A DNA stretch of 24,106 bases, taken from IMG/VR virus record IMGVR_UViG_3300045051_000623, positions 1 to 24,106 of that record. One strand, 5' to 3'. How positions within the stretch are numbered: position 1 is the first letter of the stretch; each line of letters starts with the position of its first letter. Source of the DNA: a virus. This document shows, piece by piece, positions 7,364-15,623 of the stretch. Below the pieces are notes generated by a model. That model did not search any database. It was not told the origin of the DNA and worked only from the letters and a program-made list of their open reading frames with translations. Both the position numbers and the translations under genes were made by a program.

Positions 7364-8140
7364 ATGTCTTTCTCTGCCAATGGTGAAAATCTCAAGCTCG
7401 GCCGCGGCGCGCTGTTCCTGGCGCCCTGGGTTGCCGGTGTCGCCCCCAGCGGCGACGCGCTCGGCACGTTCGTCGGCAACATCACCTCGCTCGAACTCTC
7501 GTCCGAGAACGAGACCCGCGAGAAGTACTCCTCGACCGAACAGTCCTCGCCGCTGCTCGACAGCCGCGTGATCCGACAGGCGTACGAGGCCGTCGCCAGT
7601 TTCGATGAGCACACGCTGCTCAACCTGAAGCTGTTCATGTCGGGCGACTCGACCACCGTCTCGCAGTCGCTCAGCACGACCGGCTCGAAGACGCTGACCG
7701 ACGTCGTACTGGGCGACACCTACTACGTGGGCGCGCGCAACATCACCAACGTCGTGATGGTGGAAGGTTCGGCCACCAAGACGCTCGGCACCGACTACCT
7801 GCTCGACGCCGCGCAGGGCTTGGTCACGATCCTCGGCGGCACGATCATCACGGGCGACGACGTAACCGTGACGTTCGACCAGCCGGCGGCCACGATCCAG
7901 AAAATTCGCGGCGGCACGACCGTCTCGCCGACCTACAAGTTGACGTTCCAGGCCGACGATGCCAACGCCGACGGCGTGGCAGCGGCGGACCGGCTCACGG
8001 TGTGGAAGGTGTCGGTCGCCTCGGACGGTGCGTACCCACTCATCAGCGACGACTACGCGGCGTTCGGCCTGCGCTTCAAGCTGCTGTCGGACAGCGCGAA
8101 CCACCCGACCGAGCCGTTCTTCATCCTCGAGCGGGTGTAA
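7364..8140 (+). CDS. Major tail (tube) protein
   Basis: A 258-aa protein with AGGAG about eight bases before its ATG. It begins with GENLKLGRGALFLAPW and continues with a beta-rich body containing ITSLELSSENETREKYSS and FDEHTLLNLKLFMSGDS. The C-terminal half (from about residue 110) includes KTLGTDYLLDAAQGLVTILGG and DDVTVTFDQPA, typical of phage tube subunits with a stem or Ig-like addition. It lies between the tail terminator-like gene and the frameshifted chaperone gene, the standard position of the tube gene, and carries its own good ribosome binding site as expected of a highly expressed subunit. No cysteine or membrane segment is seen. Confidence 0.8.
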   Translation: MSFSANGENLKLGRGALFLAPWVAGVAPSGDALGTFVGNITSLELSSENETREKYSSTEQSSPLLDSRVIRQAYEAVASFDEHTLLNLKLFMSGDSTTVSQSLSTTGSKTLTDVVLGDTYYVGARNITNVVMVEGSATKTLGTDYLLDAAQGLVTILGGTIITGDDVTVTFDQPAATIQKIRGGTTVSPTYKLTFQADDANADGVAAADRLTVWKVSVASDGAYPLISDDYAAFGLRFKLLSDSANHPTEPFFILERV

Positions 8141-8143
8141 GCG

Positions 8144-8596
8144 GTGGCCGGAGAGGTTCATGTCCTCGGGGGTCGGCGGTTCACCGCCGCCGACCTCGAC
8201 CGCCGCACTGTTCGCCAGCATCACTACCTGGCCGCCGTCACGCGCGACGTCGGCACCCCGAAGCGCATGCCGGGGGAGGACGAGTCGCCGGCAGCGTTCC
8301 TGGTCGAATGGAACGCTGACGTGCTCGCCTCCGGGCACAGCTGCCGCCTGCTGGCCGCATTCCTCCTGCCGGAAGGCAAGACCACGCGCGACTGGACGGT
8401 GGAGATGGCGGCGGAGACGCAGGCCTTTCTCGAGGGGCTCGATACCGAGGAAGACCGCCAGCTGGTCGACGCGCTCGTCATGGAGTGCGTCGTCGGTTTT
8501 TTTCAGCGTGCGCTGCGACCGCTGATCAGTTCCCTGAGCTCTACCGCCGCCACGCCGGCGACCGGCGGCCAGGGAAACCCGATCGTGGCGCACTAG
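8144..8596 (+). CDS. Tail assembly chaperone, short form (G-like)
   Basis: A 150-aa protein starting at GTG 8144, three bases after the tube gene. It has an N-terminal FTAADLDRRTVRQHHYLAA and a middle acidic helical part (TVEMAAETQAFLEGLDTEEDRQLVDALVMEC). It sits between the tail tube and tape measure genes, where nearly all long-tailed phages encode a G/GT-type chaperone pair. It contains the heptamer T_TTT_TTT at codons 119-120. Most ribosomes should finish this form; some shift to the -1 frame to make the long form. In lambda the products bind the tape measure and recruit tube subunits, and are absent from the virion. Confidence 0.8.
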   Translation: MAGEVHVLGGRRFTAADLDRRTVRQHHYLAAVTRDVGTPKRMPGEDESPAAFLVEWNADVLASGHSCRLLAAFLLPEGKTTRDWTVEMAAETQAFLEGLDTEEDRQLVDALVMECVVGFFQRALRPLISSLSSTAATPATGGQGNPIVAH

Positions 8597-8823
8597 GCGA
8601 CGGAGAGTTCGTCGCGGTCGTCCGTGAAGTGGCCGGTCACGATCCGGATCGAGCCGATCGCATCCTCGACTGGCCGCTGCGCGAGCTGCTGCTGGCGTAC
8701 ATCGAAACCATGAAAGCCGCGGCGCTCGAGTCCTACCGCCACGCCTCGATCATGTGGGCGCTCACCGCGCCGCATAGCAAGAAAGCCCAGAAACCGCCAC
8801 GAGTGCCGTCGATCCTCAAATGA
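8144..8823 (+). CDS. Tail assembly chaperone, frameshifted long form (GT-like), join 8144-8503 and 8503-8823
   Basis: The frame open over 8485-8823 has no convincing start of its own and lies exactly -1 to the upstream gene. Slippage at T_TTT_TTT (8497-8503) would join codons 1-120 to a 106-residue extension, giving about 226 aa. The extension includes FVAVVREVAGHDP, LDWPLRELLLAYIETMKAAALE and a basic C-terminus (KKAQKPPRVPSILK). In lambda the T domain binds the tube protein while G binds the tape measure. The stop overlaps the tape measure start (ATGA). The frame relation, heptamer and position all agree; a defined downstream RNA pseudoknot was not identified. Confidence 0.82.
8497..8503 (+). 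other. Programmed -1 ribosomal frameshift heptamer T_TTT_TTT
   Basis: Seven Ts fall in the zero frame as GGT TTT TTT, so the heptamer has the X_XXY_YYZ form that permits both tRNAs to re-pair after a -1 slip. The zero frame then runs on to a stop at 8594-8596, and the -1 frame to 8823. It lies in the tail chaperone gene, the classical place for this event in tailed phages. Confidence 0.85.
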
Positions 8824-11297
8824 GCACACCCGCTGCACAAGTTCGCGTCCGGCTCTCGGCCGACGGCGTCAAGGACGTCGTCAACGCGCTGAAGTCGGTC
8901 GAGAAGCAGGCCAAGCAGACTGCGAGCGGGAAGGGTCTCGGCGCCATCAACCAAGGCCTGCGCGAGCTGAAGGGGCTGCTGCCGGCGATCGGCCTCGGCG
9001 CGGCCGTGGTCGGCTTCACTAGCCTGGTGAAGGGCGCCCTGCAGAGCGCCGACGCACTGGGCAAGGTATCGGCCAAGACCGGCGCCACGGTCGAGGATAT
9101 CTCCGCGCTCGGCGTCGCCGGGCGGCTGGCGGACGTCTCGGTCGAGCAGCTGCAGGGTGGCATCGTTCGCCTGTCACGCTCGATCGGTGAACTGAAGTCG
9201 GGCAGCCAGACCGCTGTGCAGGCCTTCGCGCAGATCGGCCTCGCGGCGAAGGACTTCGAAAACCTCGACACCGGCCAGGCGTTCGAGCTGATCTCGAAGC
9301 GCGTGCTTGCGATCGAGGATCCCTTCCGCCGCGCGCAGGTCGGATCGGAGCTGCTCGGCAAGGGCTTTGCCGACCTGATTCCGGTCATGCAGGCCGTCGC
9401 CGATCAGGGCCTCGCGAACCTGCGGCAGCAGGCGGCCGACCTCGGGCTCCTGATCACTGGCGATCTGGCGGCCGCCGCCGACCAGGCGGGCGACTCGTTC
9501 GACCTGATCAAGCTGCAGGCCGAAGGCGTCGCCACGGCTTTCCTGAGCGGCCTGGCGCCGTCGATCGTTTCGGCGATGGGCGACTTCTCGAAGTCGATCA
9601 AGGGCGACGGCGTCAAGGAAATGCAGGCCTTCGGCCGCGAGACTGGCCGGATTCTGCGAACGGTCATCGCCACGTTCAAGTTGCTGGCCACTGTTGCCGT
9701 CGACGTGTTCAAGCTTGTCGGCGACTCGATTGGCGGCACGGCCGCGGCGGCGACGCAGCTGGTGCAGGGTAACTTTCGCGAGGCCGGGCGGATCTATCTC
9801 GACGGCTGGCGGCGGTCGATCGCCGGCATCAAGGGCCTGAAGGGCGACGTGGCCGCCGGTCTTGCCGCCATCACCACGGAGGCATTGCGCGACGCACCGC
9901 CGATCGTGTTGCCAGTGAAGGCTGATACGTCGAAATTGCAAGAGGAAGTCGCCGCGGCCCTTGCGAAGGCGGATGCGGCGGCCGCCGCTGCTCGCAACAA
10001 GGGCGCCACGGACAGCGCCGCCGCGGCGGCCAAGCGTGAGGCCGAAAGGGCTGCCCGCGAGGCGCAGAAGCTCGCCGCGGATCAGGCTCGCGCCGACCAG
10101 GCGGCCGGCGAGGCCCGCTTCGAACTTGAGCAGCGCATCCTCGAGGCCACCGGCCGCGGCAGTGAGGCGAAGCTGCGGGCGCTCGACGCGGAGCTGGCAA
10201 AGACGCGCGAGATTCTGGCGCTGGCGCAGGGCGGCGTGACGGCGCAGGACGAGGCCGCGCTCGGCAAGGCGCGCGAGACGGGCGTCGCCGGCATCAACCT
10301 CGAGCAGGTCCTGGCCGAAGGCCGCGCCGCACTCGAGCAGCTCGCCACGGTGCGCACGCGCATCGAGCAGGACGTGCAGCTCGGTATTCGCACGCAGTTC
10401 CAGGGCGAGCAGGACATTCTAGCGATCGAGAAGGAGCGGCTCGCGATCCTGCAGGCGATCGCGGCGCAGACGACCGCAGCCGCCGACGCGGTCGGCACGC
10501 CAGAGGCGCAGGCCTCGGCGGCCGCGTTCACCGAACAGGTGAACCAGGTGGCGATCTCCGTCGCCAACGCCTCCAACAGCTTCCTGGTCCTGCAGCAGGG
10601 CGCGTCCGAAGCGTTGAACGGCGGTCTGGTCGATGTGCTCACCAACCTGCAGAACTTCGAGAGCGTTGGCGACGTATTCGAATCGCTGGCCAGCACGGTG
10701 GCTTCCTCGCTGCAGCGGATCGCCGCCGAGATGCTGGCGACGTACCTGCAGGCGCAGCTGCTGAAATTCGCCATGGATGCGTTTGGCTTTTTCGGCGGCA
10801 GCACTGGCGGCGTCGGCGACTTCTCGTCCATGACTGCGATCAACTCGGCGCCGCTGAAACGTGGTGGCCTGGTCGGCTACGCGGGCGGCGGCACCATCGA
10901 CGCCACGGGCGGGGGCCGCATTCGCGGGCCGGGCACGGGCACCAGCGACAGCATCCCGGCCATCACCACCGCCGGCGCCCCGCTGCTGGTGAGCAATGGC
11001 GAGTTCGTGGTCAATGCCGCGGCCACGGCGCGCCACCTCGACCTGCTGCGACTGATCAACGCGGGATCTGCAGCCCTCCACGCCACGCCCCGCGGCATGC
11101 CTCGGCGGCTGGCGGCCGGCGGCATCACGGGGGACATGGAACCGGCGAAGGCGGGCGAGCGCCGGGCCGGCTTCCGGGGCGAGCTTGGCCTCGAACCGGG
11201 CCTCGTCATGAAGCAGCTCGACACCGAGGACTTCGACCGCTTCCTCGTGAAGCGCATGCAGCGCAACTCGGGCTCCATTCGAAACATTCTCAGGTAA
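8820..11297 (+). CDS. Tail tape measure protein
   Basis: An 825-aa protein starting inside the stop of the chaperone long form. The N-terminus is helical (VKDVVNALKSVEKQAKQTASGK), followed by a hydrophobic stretch at about 51-75 (GLLPAIGLGAAVVGFTSLV). Residues about 377-460 are an Ala/Arg/Glu-rich coiled coil. The C-terminal part has the signature often seen in phage tape measures: Gly-rich GGLVGYAGGGTID, then RGPGTGTSDSIPA and LLVSNGEFVVNA near residues 700-735. It sets tail length and is threaded through the tube. By the known near-proportionality in siphophages, 825 residues predicts a tail a little over 100 nm. No muralytic domain is recognised. Confidence 0.93.
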   Translation: MSTPAAQVRVRLSADGVKDVVNALKSVEKQAKQTASGKGLGAINQGLRELKGLLPAIGLGAAVVGFTSLVKGALQSADALGKVSAKTGATVEDISALGVAGRLADVSVEQLQGGIVRLSRSIGELKSGSQTAVQAFAQIGLAAKDFENLDTGQAFELISKRVLAIEDPFRRAQVGSELLGKGFADLIPVMQAVADQGLANLRQQAADLGLLITGDLAAAADQAGDSFDLIKLQAEGVATAFLSGLAPSIVSAMGDFSKSIKGDGVKEMQAFGRETGRILRTVIATFKLLATVAVDVFKLVGDSIGGTAAAATQLVQGNFREAGRIYLDGWRRSIAGIKGLKGDVAAGLAAITTEALRDAPPIVLPVKADTSKLQEEVAAALAKADAAAAAARNKGATDSAAAAAKREAERAAREAQKLAADQARADQAAGEARFELEQRILEATGRGSEAKLRALDAELAKTREILALAQGGVTAQDEAALGKARETGVAGINLEQVLAEGRAALEQLATVRTRIEQDVQLGIRTQFQGEQDILAIEKERLAILQAIAAQTTAAADAVGTPEAQASAAAFTEQVNQVAISVANASNSFLVLQQGASEALNGGLVDVLTNLQNFESVGDVFESLASTVASSLQRIAAEMLATYLQAQLLKFAMDAFGFFGGSTGGVGDFSSMTAINSAPLKRGGLVGYAGGGTIDATGGGRIRGPGTGTSDSIPAITTAGAPLLVSNGEFVVNAAATARHLDLLRLINAGSAALHATPRGMPRRLAAGGITGDMEPAKAGERRAGFRGELGLEPGLVMKQLDTEDFDRFLVKRMQRNSGSIRNILR

Positions 11298-11300
11298 GGC

Positions 11301-12209
11301 ATGACCACCTCCTACGGCACCGCCACTGACCATGACGACCTCTTCGAGCGGCTGCGCACGTTTCTGACGACGGGGATCGGCACGGGCGAGAACTGGACGG
11401 AGCTCGACTACAACACCGCCGACCGCTCGGTGCTGTTCGAGGCGCCGGGCCTCTCTGGCACGGAGGAAATCCACGTCGGCCTGCAGCTGTATGAGAGCGT
11501 CGACACCGACACGTTCGGCTTCTATGGCTGGATGTTCCGGGCGTACGACTCGGGGCTGGCGCACACGCTGCAGCCCGGCGCTTCAGCAACGAGATTCCAT
11601 CCGACCTTCGACGCGGCCATCCCGTACTGGTTCTTCGCGAACGCGCAGCGGGTGATCGTCGTGACGAAGATCTCGACCGTCTACACGGCGAGCTACCTCG
11701 GCAAGTTCCTGCAGTACGGCACGCCCGGTGAGTATGGCCAGCCCTATTACGTGGGCATGCCTTACAGCGGCGCGCTGCGCTTCTCGTCCGAGCGCCACGA
11801 CTTCCGCAACTTCTGGGACCCGGGCGACGGCGCGCAGATCCTGCTGCCGAGCGGCTCGTGGTCAACTTGCCGCAACCACGACGAGTCCACCAGCGCCGAG
11901 TCGCCCGCGACGTCGGGCAATTTCATCCACCCCTATCACGATCGGTCAGGAACTTCCGCCAACGAGGTGCGCAGCCGCTGGCGCGAGCTGCGCGACAACG
12001 TCGACGGCAGTTACACACGGTTCCCACTGATGCTCACGGGAAACACGCCCGAAGCGAACATCTATGGCGAACTGGATGGGGCGTACGCGATCAGCGGGTT
12101 CAGCACGGTGAGTGAGGACGACCTGACCATCGGCGGCGACTCGTACCTGATCTTCCAGGACTGCTACCGCACCGCGCGCTGGAACTATGCCGCGCTCCTC
12201 GAGGCCTGA
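11301..12209 (+). CDS. Tail-associated protein, paralogue A
   Basis: A 302-aa protein with no recognised domain, rich in Tyr, Trp and Phe, as many virion surface proteins are. It shares positions with the next gene: YDSGLA followed three residues later by QPG, an I-S-x-x-Y segment leading to L-G-x-x-x-x-Y-G, and a C-terminal L-x-IGGD motif. The two are therefore tandem paralogues of similar length (302 and 301 aa). The place after the tape measure and before the gpL- and gpJ-like genes puts it at the tail tip or on tail decorations. Function is unknown; adhesion or tip assembly are possible roles. Confidence 0.75.
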   Translation: MTTSYGTATDHDDLFERLRTFLTTGIGTGENWTELDYNTADRSVLFEAPGLSGTEEIHVGLQLYESVDTDTFGFYGWMFRAYDSGLAHTLQPGASATRFHPTFDAAIPYWFFANAQRVIVVTKISTVYTASYLGKFLQYGTPGEYGQPYYVGMPYSGALRFSSERHDFRNFWDPGDGAQILLPSGSWSTCRNHDESTSAESPATSGNFIHPYHDRSGTSANEVRSRWRELRDNVDGSYTRFPLMLTGNTPEANIYGELDGAYAISGFSTVSEDDLTIGGDSYLIFQDCYRTARWNYAALLEA

Positions 12210-12212
12210 CGC

Positions 12213-13118
12213 ATGCCATATCAAACCGGTGCGGCCTCGGATCCCGCCGACCTGCTGGCCGATCTCGGCACCTTTGCCGCGGCCAACGGCTGGACCGTCA
12301 GCAGTCCCACCAGCGGCAAAGTGTTCTCGAAGGGATCGGCGTTCTGCGGCGTCGTCGCCGACGCCGACTCACTCGACTCGCGCGGCTGCATTTCGTACGA
12401 CTCCGGGCTGGCGTGGAATGCACAGCCTGGGCACTCCGGCGTTACCCATTCCTGCAATCTGGGGGCGGGGCCGTTCACGGCGTATCACTTCTATGCCGAG
12501 TCGGAGGAGTCCAAGAGCTTCCTGGGCGCGGTGGTGGAGATTTCGGCCGGCGTCTACCGCCACTGGGTGCTGGGCGACCTGATCAAGTACGGCGCCTGGA
12601 CGGGAGGCACCTACAGCGACAGCGTGTTCCATGACACGACCTCGGACGATGCGAATCGCACGACGAGCGCTAATCACCGCTACCTGGCCGACACGATCTA
12701 CGGCGGCACCGCTCGCGGGCAGTTCTACTGCAACGTCGATGGGTTGACCGACAACTGGGTGAAGATCGCCGCCAGCAGCGACATCGCCTCTGCTTCGTCG
12801 TTCGGCACCGGCTGCGTGAGGGGTGACGGCAAATGGATCGGGGCGATCGGGTCTCAGTACCAGAAGTGGAACCTGCGCACGCCGCTCTTCCCGCTCGAGC
12901 TGTTCGTCAACCGCCCGTCGTCACTGCGGTCAATCGTCGGTCGCGTTCCGGCGCTGCGCCACGTGAGCCTGCGCAACTACATGCCCGGCGAGATACTGTC
13001 GATCGGGGGCGATGACTGGCAACTCTGGCCGGTCGTGGCGCGCACGGATACCTCCGGCTCGAGTTCGTCCACCACGCCCAGTTCCGGCTACTACGGCTAC
13101 GCCTACCTGCGCACGTGA
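12213..13118 (+). CDS. Tail-associated protein, paralogue B
   Basis: A 301-aa protein with GAGG ahead of its ATG, three bases after paralogue A. It begins YQTGAASDPADLLADLGTF, comparable to YGTATDHDDLFERLRTF in paralogue A, and shares YDSGLA, the central VEISAGVYRHWVLGDLIKYG region and LSIGGD near the C-terminus. The tail end is Ser/Thr/Tyr-rich (SSSSTTPSSGYYGYAYLRT). Similar lengths and several co-linear matches indicate duplication followed by strong divergence. The next gene starts in its stop (GTGA overlap). It is probably a tail-tip or peripheral tail component; function is not known. Confidence 0.75.
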   Translation: MPYQTGAASDPADLLADLGTFAAANGWTVSSPTSGKVFSKGSAFCGVVADADSLDSRGCISYDSGLAWNAQPGHSGVTHSCNLGAGPFTAYHFYAESEESKSFLGAVVEISAGVYRHWVLGDLIKYGAWTGGTYSDSVFHDTTSDDANRTTSANHRYLADTIYGGTARGQFYCNVDGLTDNWVKIAASSDIASASSFGTGCVRGDGKWIGAIGSQYQKWNLRTPLFPLELFVNRPSSLRSIVGRVPALRHVSLRNYMPGEILSIGGDDWQLWPVVARTDTSGSSSSTTPSSGYYGYAYLRT

Positions 13119-14806
13119 CGAGCTTCACTGGCTTCGAGACTGTCGGCGGCATCAGTGTCAGCGCGCCGACCAATCCGGCCCTTGGTTCGCGGGACACGGT
13201 CGGAACGACCCAGGAGACCTACCTGCCGACCGGTGCCGCTGCGGGCACCCAGGCCGACAATTTGCCGATCAGCGCGGAGCCCAAGAACACACAGACCGGC
13301 ACCGTCGCCGACTCGTTTGGCTTCCTGCACTGGTACAACCGCATCCACGTCACGCCGTTGACGCTGGCGCTCGGCAACCTGATTTCCTCTCAGGTGCGCG
13401 AGATCTCGCTGTTCTCGACCTACTTCGTCCCGCGCACGTTGAACGACGTGACGCTGGCGAACGGGGAGGGGCTGGTGCTGACCGAACCCGCCGCCACGCC
13501 GCTCGTGCTGGCGCCGTGGCAGGAACTGGTCTACGAGCTGGCGGTATCCACCGACGGGCCGCCGGTCATCGACGCCACCGTCAGTTACGACGTCGACGTG
13601 ATCGATCTCGCGGTGGCCGTCACCGGTGTGCGCATCGTCGCCTGGCACGTCGCCCCGAACTGGCTCGACCCGGTGCGCGAAACGCTGTTCTGGCTGACCG
13701 ACGTGCAACGCACCGAGTCCGGCCTCGAGCAGCGCGTCGCGCTGCGCGAGGGCCCTCGGCAGGCCTGGTCGTTCACGTTCGACTGCGACGGCCCGCTGCG
13801 GCGCACGCTCGAGAGCGAGATTTATGCCTGGGGCTCGCGCGTGTGGGTGCTGCCGATCTGGCCCGACGTGGTCGAACTCAGCGCCGCGCTCACGGCGGGG
13901 GCGACGTCCATTCCGCTGTCGACCGCCACGCGCGACTACCACGCCGGCGGCCTCGGGCTGCTGCTCTCGCCCGACGGGCTCAGCTACGAAAGCTTTGAGG
14001 TCGATGCGGTGGGGCCGTCCGCGCTGACGCTCGCGCGGCCTCTGCTCAACAACTGGCCGATCGGCACGGCCTGTTACCCGGCGCGCCAGGCGCGGCTCAC
14101 GGAAGCGCAGGGGCTCGGCCGCCTCACGAGCAGCTACGTCACGGCCAGCGCGAGCTTCGAGACCGTCGAGCAGATCCTGCGGACGTTCGACGCCGAGCCG
14201 CTGTACCGCGATCTGCCCGTGCTCGAGCACGCGCCGAACTGGCGCGACGCGCCGCAACTGTCGTTCCGCCGCCAGCTGTCCACGCTCGACAGCCAGACTG
14301 CCGCGCTGCTCGTGCAGGACCGCTCGGGTCTCGCCGAGCCGGCGCAGACGGTGCTCTGGTCGACGTTCGACCGTGAGGAGCAGGACCAGCTGCGGCAGTT
14401 CCTGTACGCCCGCGCCGGCCGCTGGCGTGGGATCTGGGTCCCCACGTTCGCGGCCGACCTCAAGCTCGCCGCTACCGTGGGCGCCGCGGAAGTCAACATC
14501 GATGTCGAGCGCATCGGGCTGGTGCAGTTTGTCGGCGCCGACGTCGGCCGCCGGGACATCCGCATCGAGCTCACCAACGGCGCGGTTCACTACCGGCGCG
14601 TGTCTGGGTTCGCGGCGGTCGATGCCCAGACCGAGCGCATGACCATGAACACGGCGATCGGCGTCGAGATCACGCCAGAGAGCGTGGCCATGATCAGCTG
14701 GATGATGTTCGCGCGCCTCGACGACGACGTGGTCGAGATCGAGCACGCCTCGGCCGCGGTTGCCGAGGCCACCCTTACCCTGACCGGGCCGCGCAATGTC
14801 CATTGA
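13115..14806 (+). CDS. Large phage tail protein (distal tail/tip component)
   Basis: A 563-aa protein starting at GTG in the stop of paralogue B. The N-terminal 60 residues are Thr/Gly/Ala-rich. The body contains repeated beta-rich segments and aromatic motifs (FGFLHWYNRIHVTPLTLALG, EIYAWGSRVWVLPIWPDVV). The C-terminal third includes FRRQLSTLDSQTA, a second tip-like unit (LYARAGRWRGIWVPTFAADL) and LKLAATVGAAEVNI. The internal similarity between the VWVLPIWPDVVELSAALTAG and GIWVPTFAADLKLAATVGA regions suggests two related halves. It sits between the duplicated tail genes and the gpL-like gene, the usual place of distal tail or gpM-like proteins. Its stop overlaps the next start by 11 bases. 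Confidence 0.7.
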   Translation: MTSFTGFETVGGISVSAPTNPALGSRDTVGTTQETYLPTGAAAGTQADNLPISAEPKNTQTGTVADSFGFLHWYNRIHVTPLTLALGNLISSQVREISLFSTYFVPRTLNDVTLANGEGLVLTEPAATPLVLAPWQELVYELAVSTDGPPVIDATVSYDVDVIDLAVAVTGVRIVAWHVAPNWLDPVRETLFWLTDVQRTESGLEQRVALREGPRQAWSFTFDCDGPLRRTLESEIYAWGSRVWVLPIWPDVVELSAALTAGATSIPLSTATRDYHAGGLGLLLSPDGLSYESFEVDAVGPSALTLARPLLNNWPIGTACYPARQARLTEAQGLGRLTSSYVTASASFETVEQILRTFDAEPLYRDLPVLEHAPNWRDAPQLSFRRQLSTLDSQTAALLVQDRSGLAEPAQTVLWSTFDREEQDQLRQFLYARAGRWRGIWVPTFAADLKLAATVGAAEVNIDVERIGLVQFVGADVGRRDIRIELTNGAVHYRRVSGFAAVDAQTERMTMNTAIGVEITPESVAMISWMMFARLDDDVVEIEHASAAVAEATLTLTGPRNVH

Positions 14807-15623
14807 TACCTTCGAACAGAGCGAGCAGGACGCCGCGCCGATCGAGCTCTACGAGTTCACGGCCGGGGTCAACGTGCTGCGCTTCACTTCCTGGCACCGC
14901 GACTACCTGTACCAGGGGGCGACCACGTTCACCACGGCGTCGATCCGCCGGTCGGCCATCGAGGACTCGCCCGAGCTTTCTCGCGCGCCGCTCGACCTCA
15001 CTGTGGCCCGGGACTTCCCCATCGCCGAGCTGTTCCGGGTGGCGCCGCCCTCGTACGTCGTGCGGCTCTCCGTGTTCAGGATCCACGCCGGCGACACCGA
15101 GCGGGCCTTGATCTGGTCCGGTCGTGTCATCGATCGCACCGTCGAGGGGTCGATCGCCGCGACGCTGCATTGCGAACCGGTGATGACCGGCATCAAGCGG
15201 CTGGGCCTGACGCGCAGTTATCAGCGCGCGTGCCCGCATGCGCTGTACAGCGAAGGGCCGGGTCGCTGCAACGTCAGCCGGGCGGCGTTCTCGGTCAGTG
15301 CAAACCTGTCATCCGTGGCTGGTGTGTTCGTCAATTCGTTCACCTTCGCCTTGCAGCCCGACGGCTATTACGCCGGCGGCGACCTCGAATGGGACGCCGG
15401 TTCGGGTCGGATCGAGTACCGCGGCATTCGCAGCCACGTCGGCACCGAGATCGAGCTCACTCACCCGATCGCCGACCTGGCCGCGCTCGACACGGTGGTT
15501 GTGGCGGCCGGCTGCAGCCACGAGATTACGGTCTGCGATTCGAAGTTCGGCAACTCAGCCAATTACGGCGGGTTTCCCAACGTACCGCAGAAGAACCCCT
15601 ACGGCGGCGGGAGCGTTTTCTAA
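14796..15623 (+). CDS. gpL-like tail tip assembly protein (BR0599/DUF2163-type) with probable Fe-S cysteines
   Basis: A 275-aa protein. The N-terminal half (ELYEFTAG, LRFTSWHRDYLYQG, TASIRRSAIEDSPELSR) is typical of the phage BR0599/DUF2163 family. The C-terminal half carries four cysteines in the family arrangement: Cys146 (RACPH), Cys158 (GRCNVS), Cys240 (AAGCSHE) and Cys247 (TVCDSKFGN), followed by NYGGFPNVPQKNP. In lambda gpL four Cys bind a [4Fe-4S] cluster, and its last pair is also seven residues apart. It likely helps form the tail tip complex with the gpJ-like protein encoded next (TAATG overlap). No NlpC/P60 gpK-like gene follows, unlike lambda. Confidence 0.85.
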   Translation: MSIDTFEQSEQDAAPIELYEFTAGVNVLRFTSWHRDYLYQGATTFTTASIRRSAIEDSPELSRAPLDLTVARDFPIAELFRVAPPSYVVRLSVFRIHAGDTERALIWSGRVIDRTVEGSIAATLHCEPVMTGIKRLGLTRSYQRACPHALYSEGPGRCNVSRAAFSVSANLSSVAGVFVNSFTFALQPDGYYAGGDLEWDAGSGRIEYRGIRSHVGTEIELTHPIADLAALDTVVVAAGCSHEITVCDSKFGNSANYGGFPNVPQKNPYGGGSVF

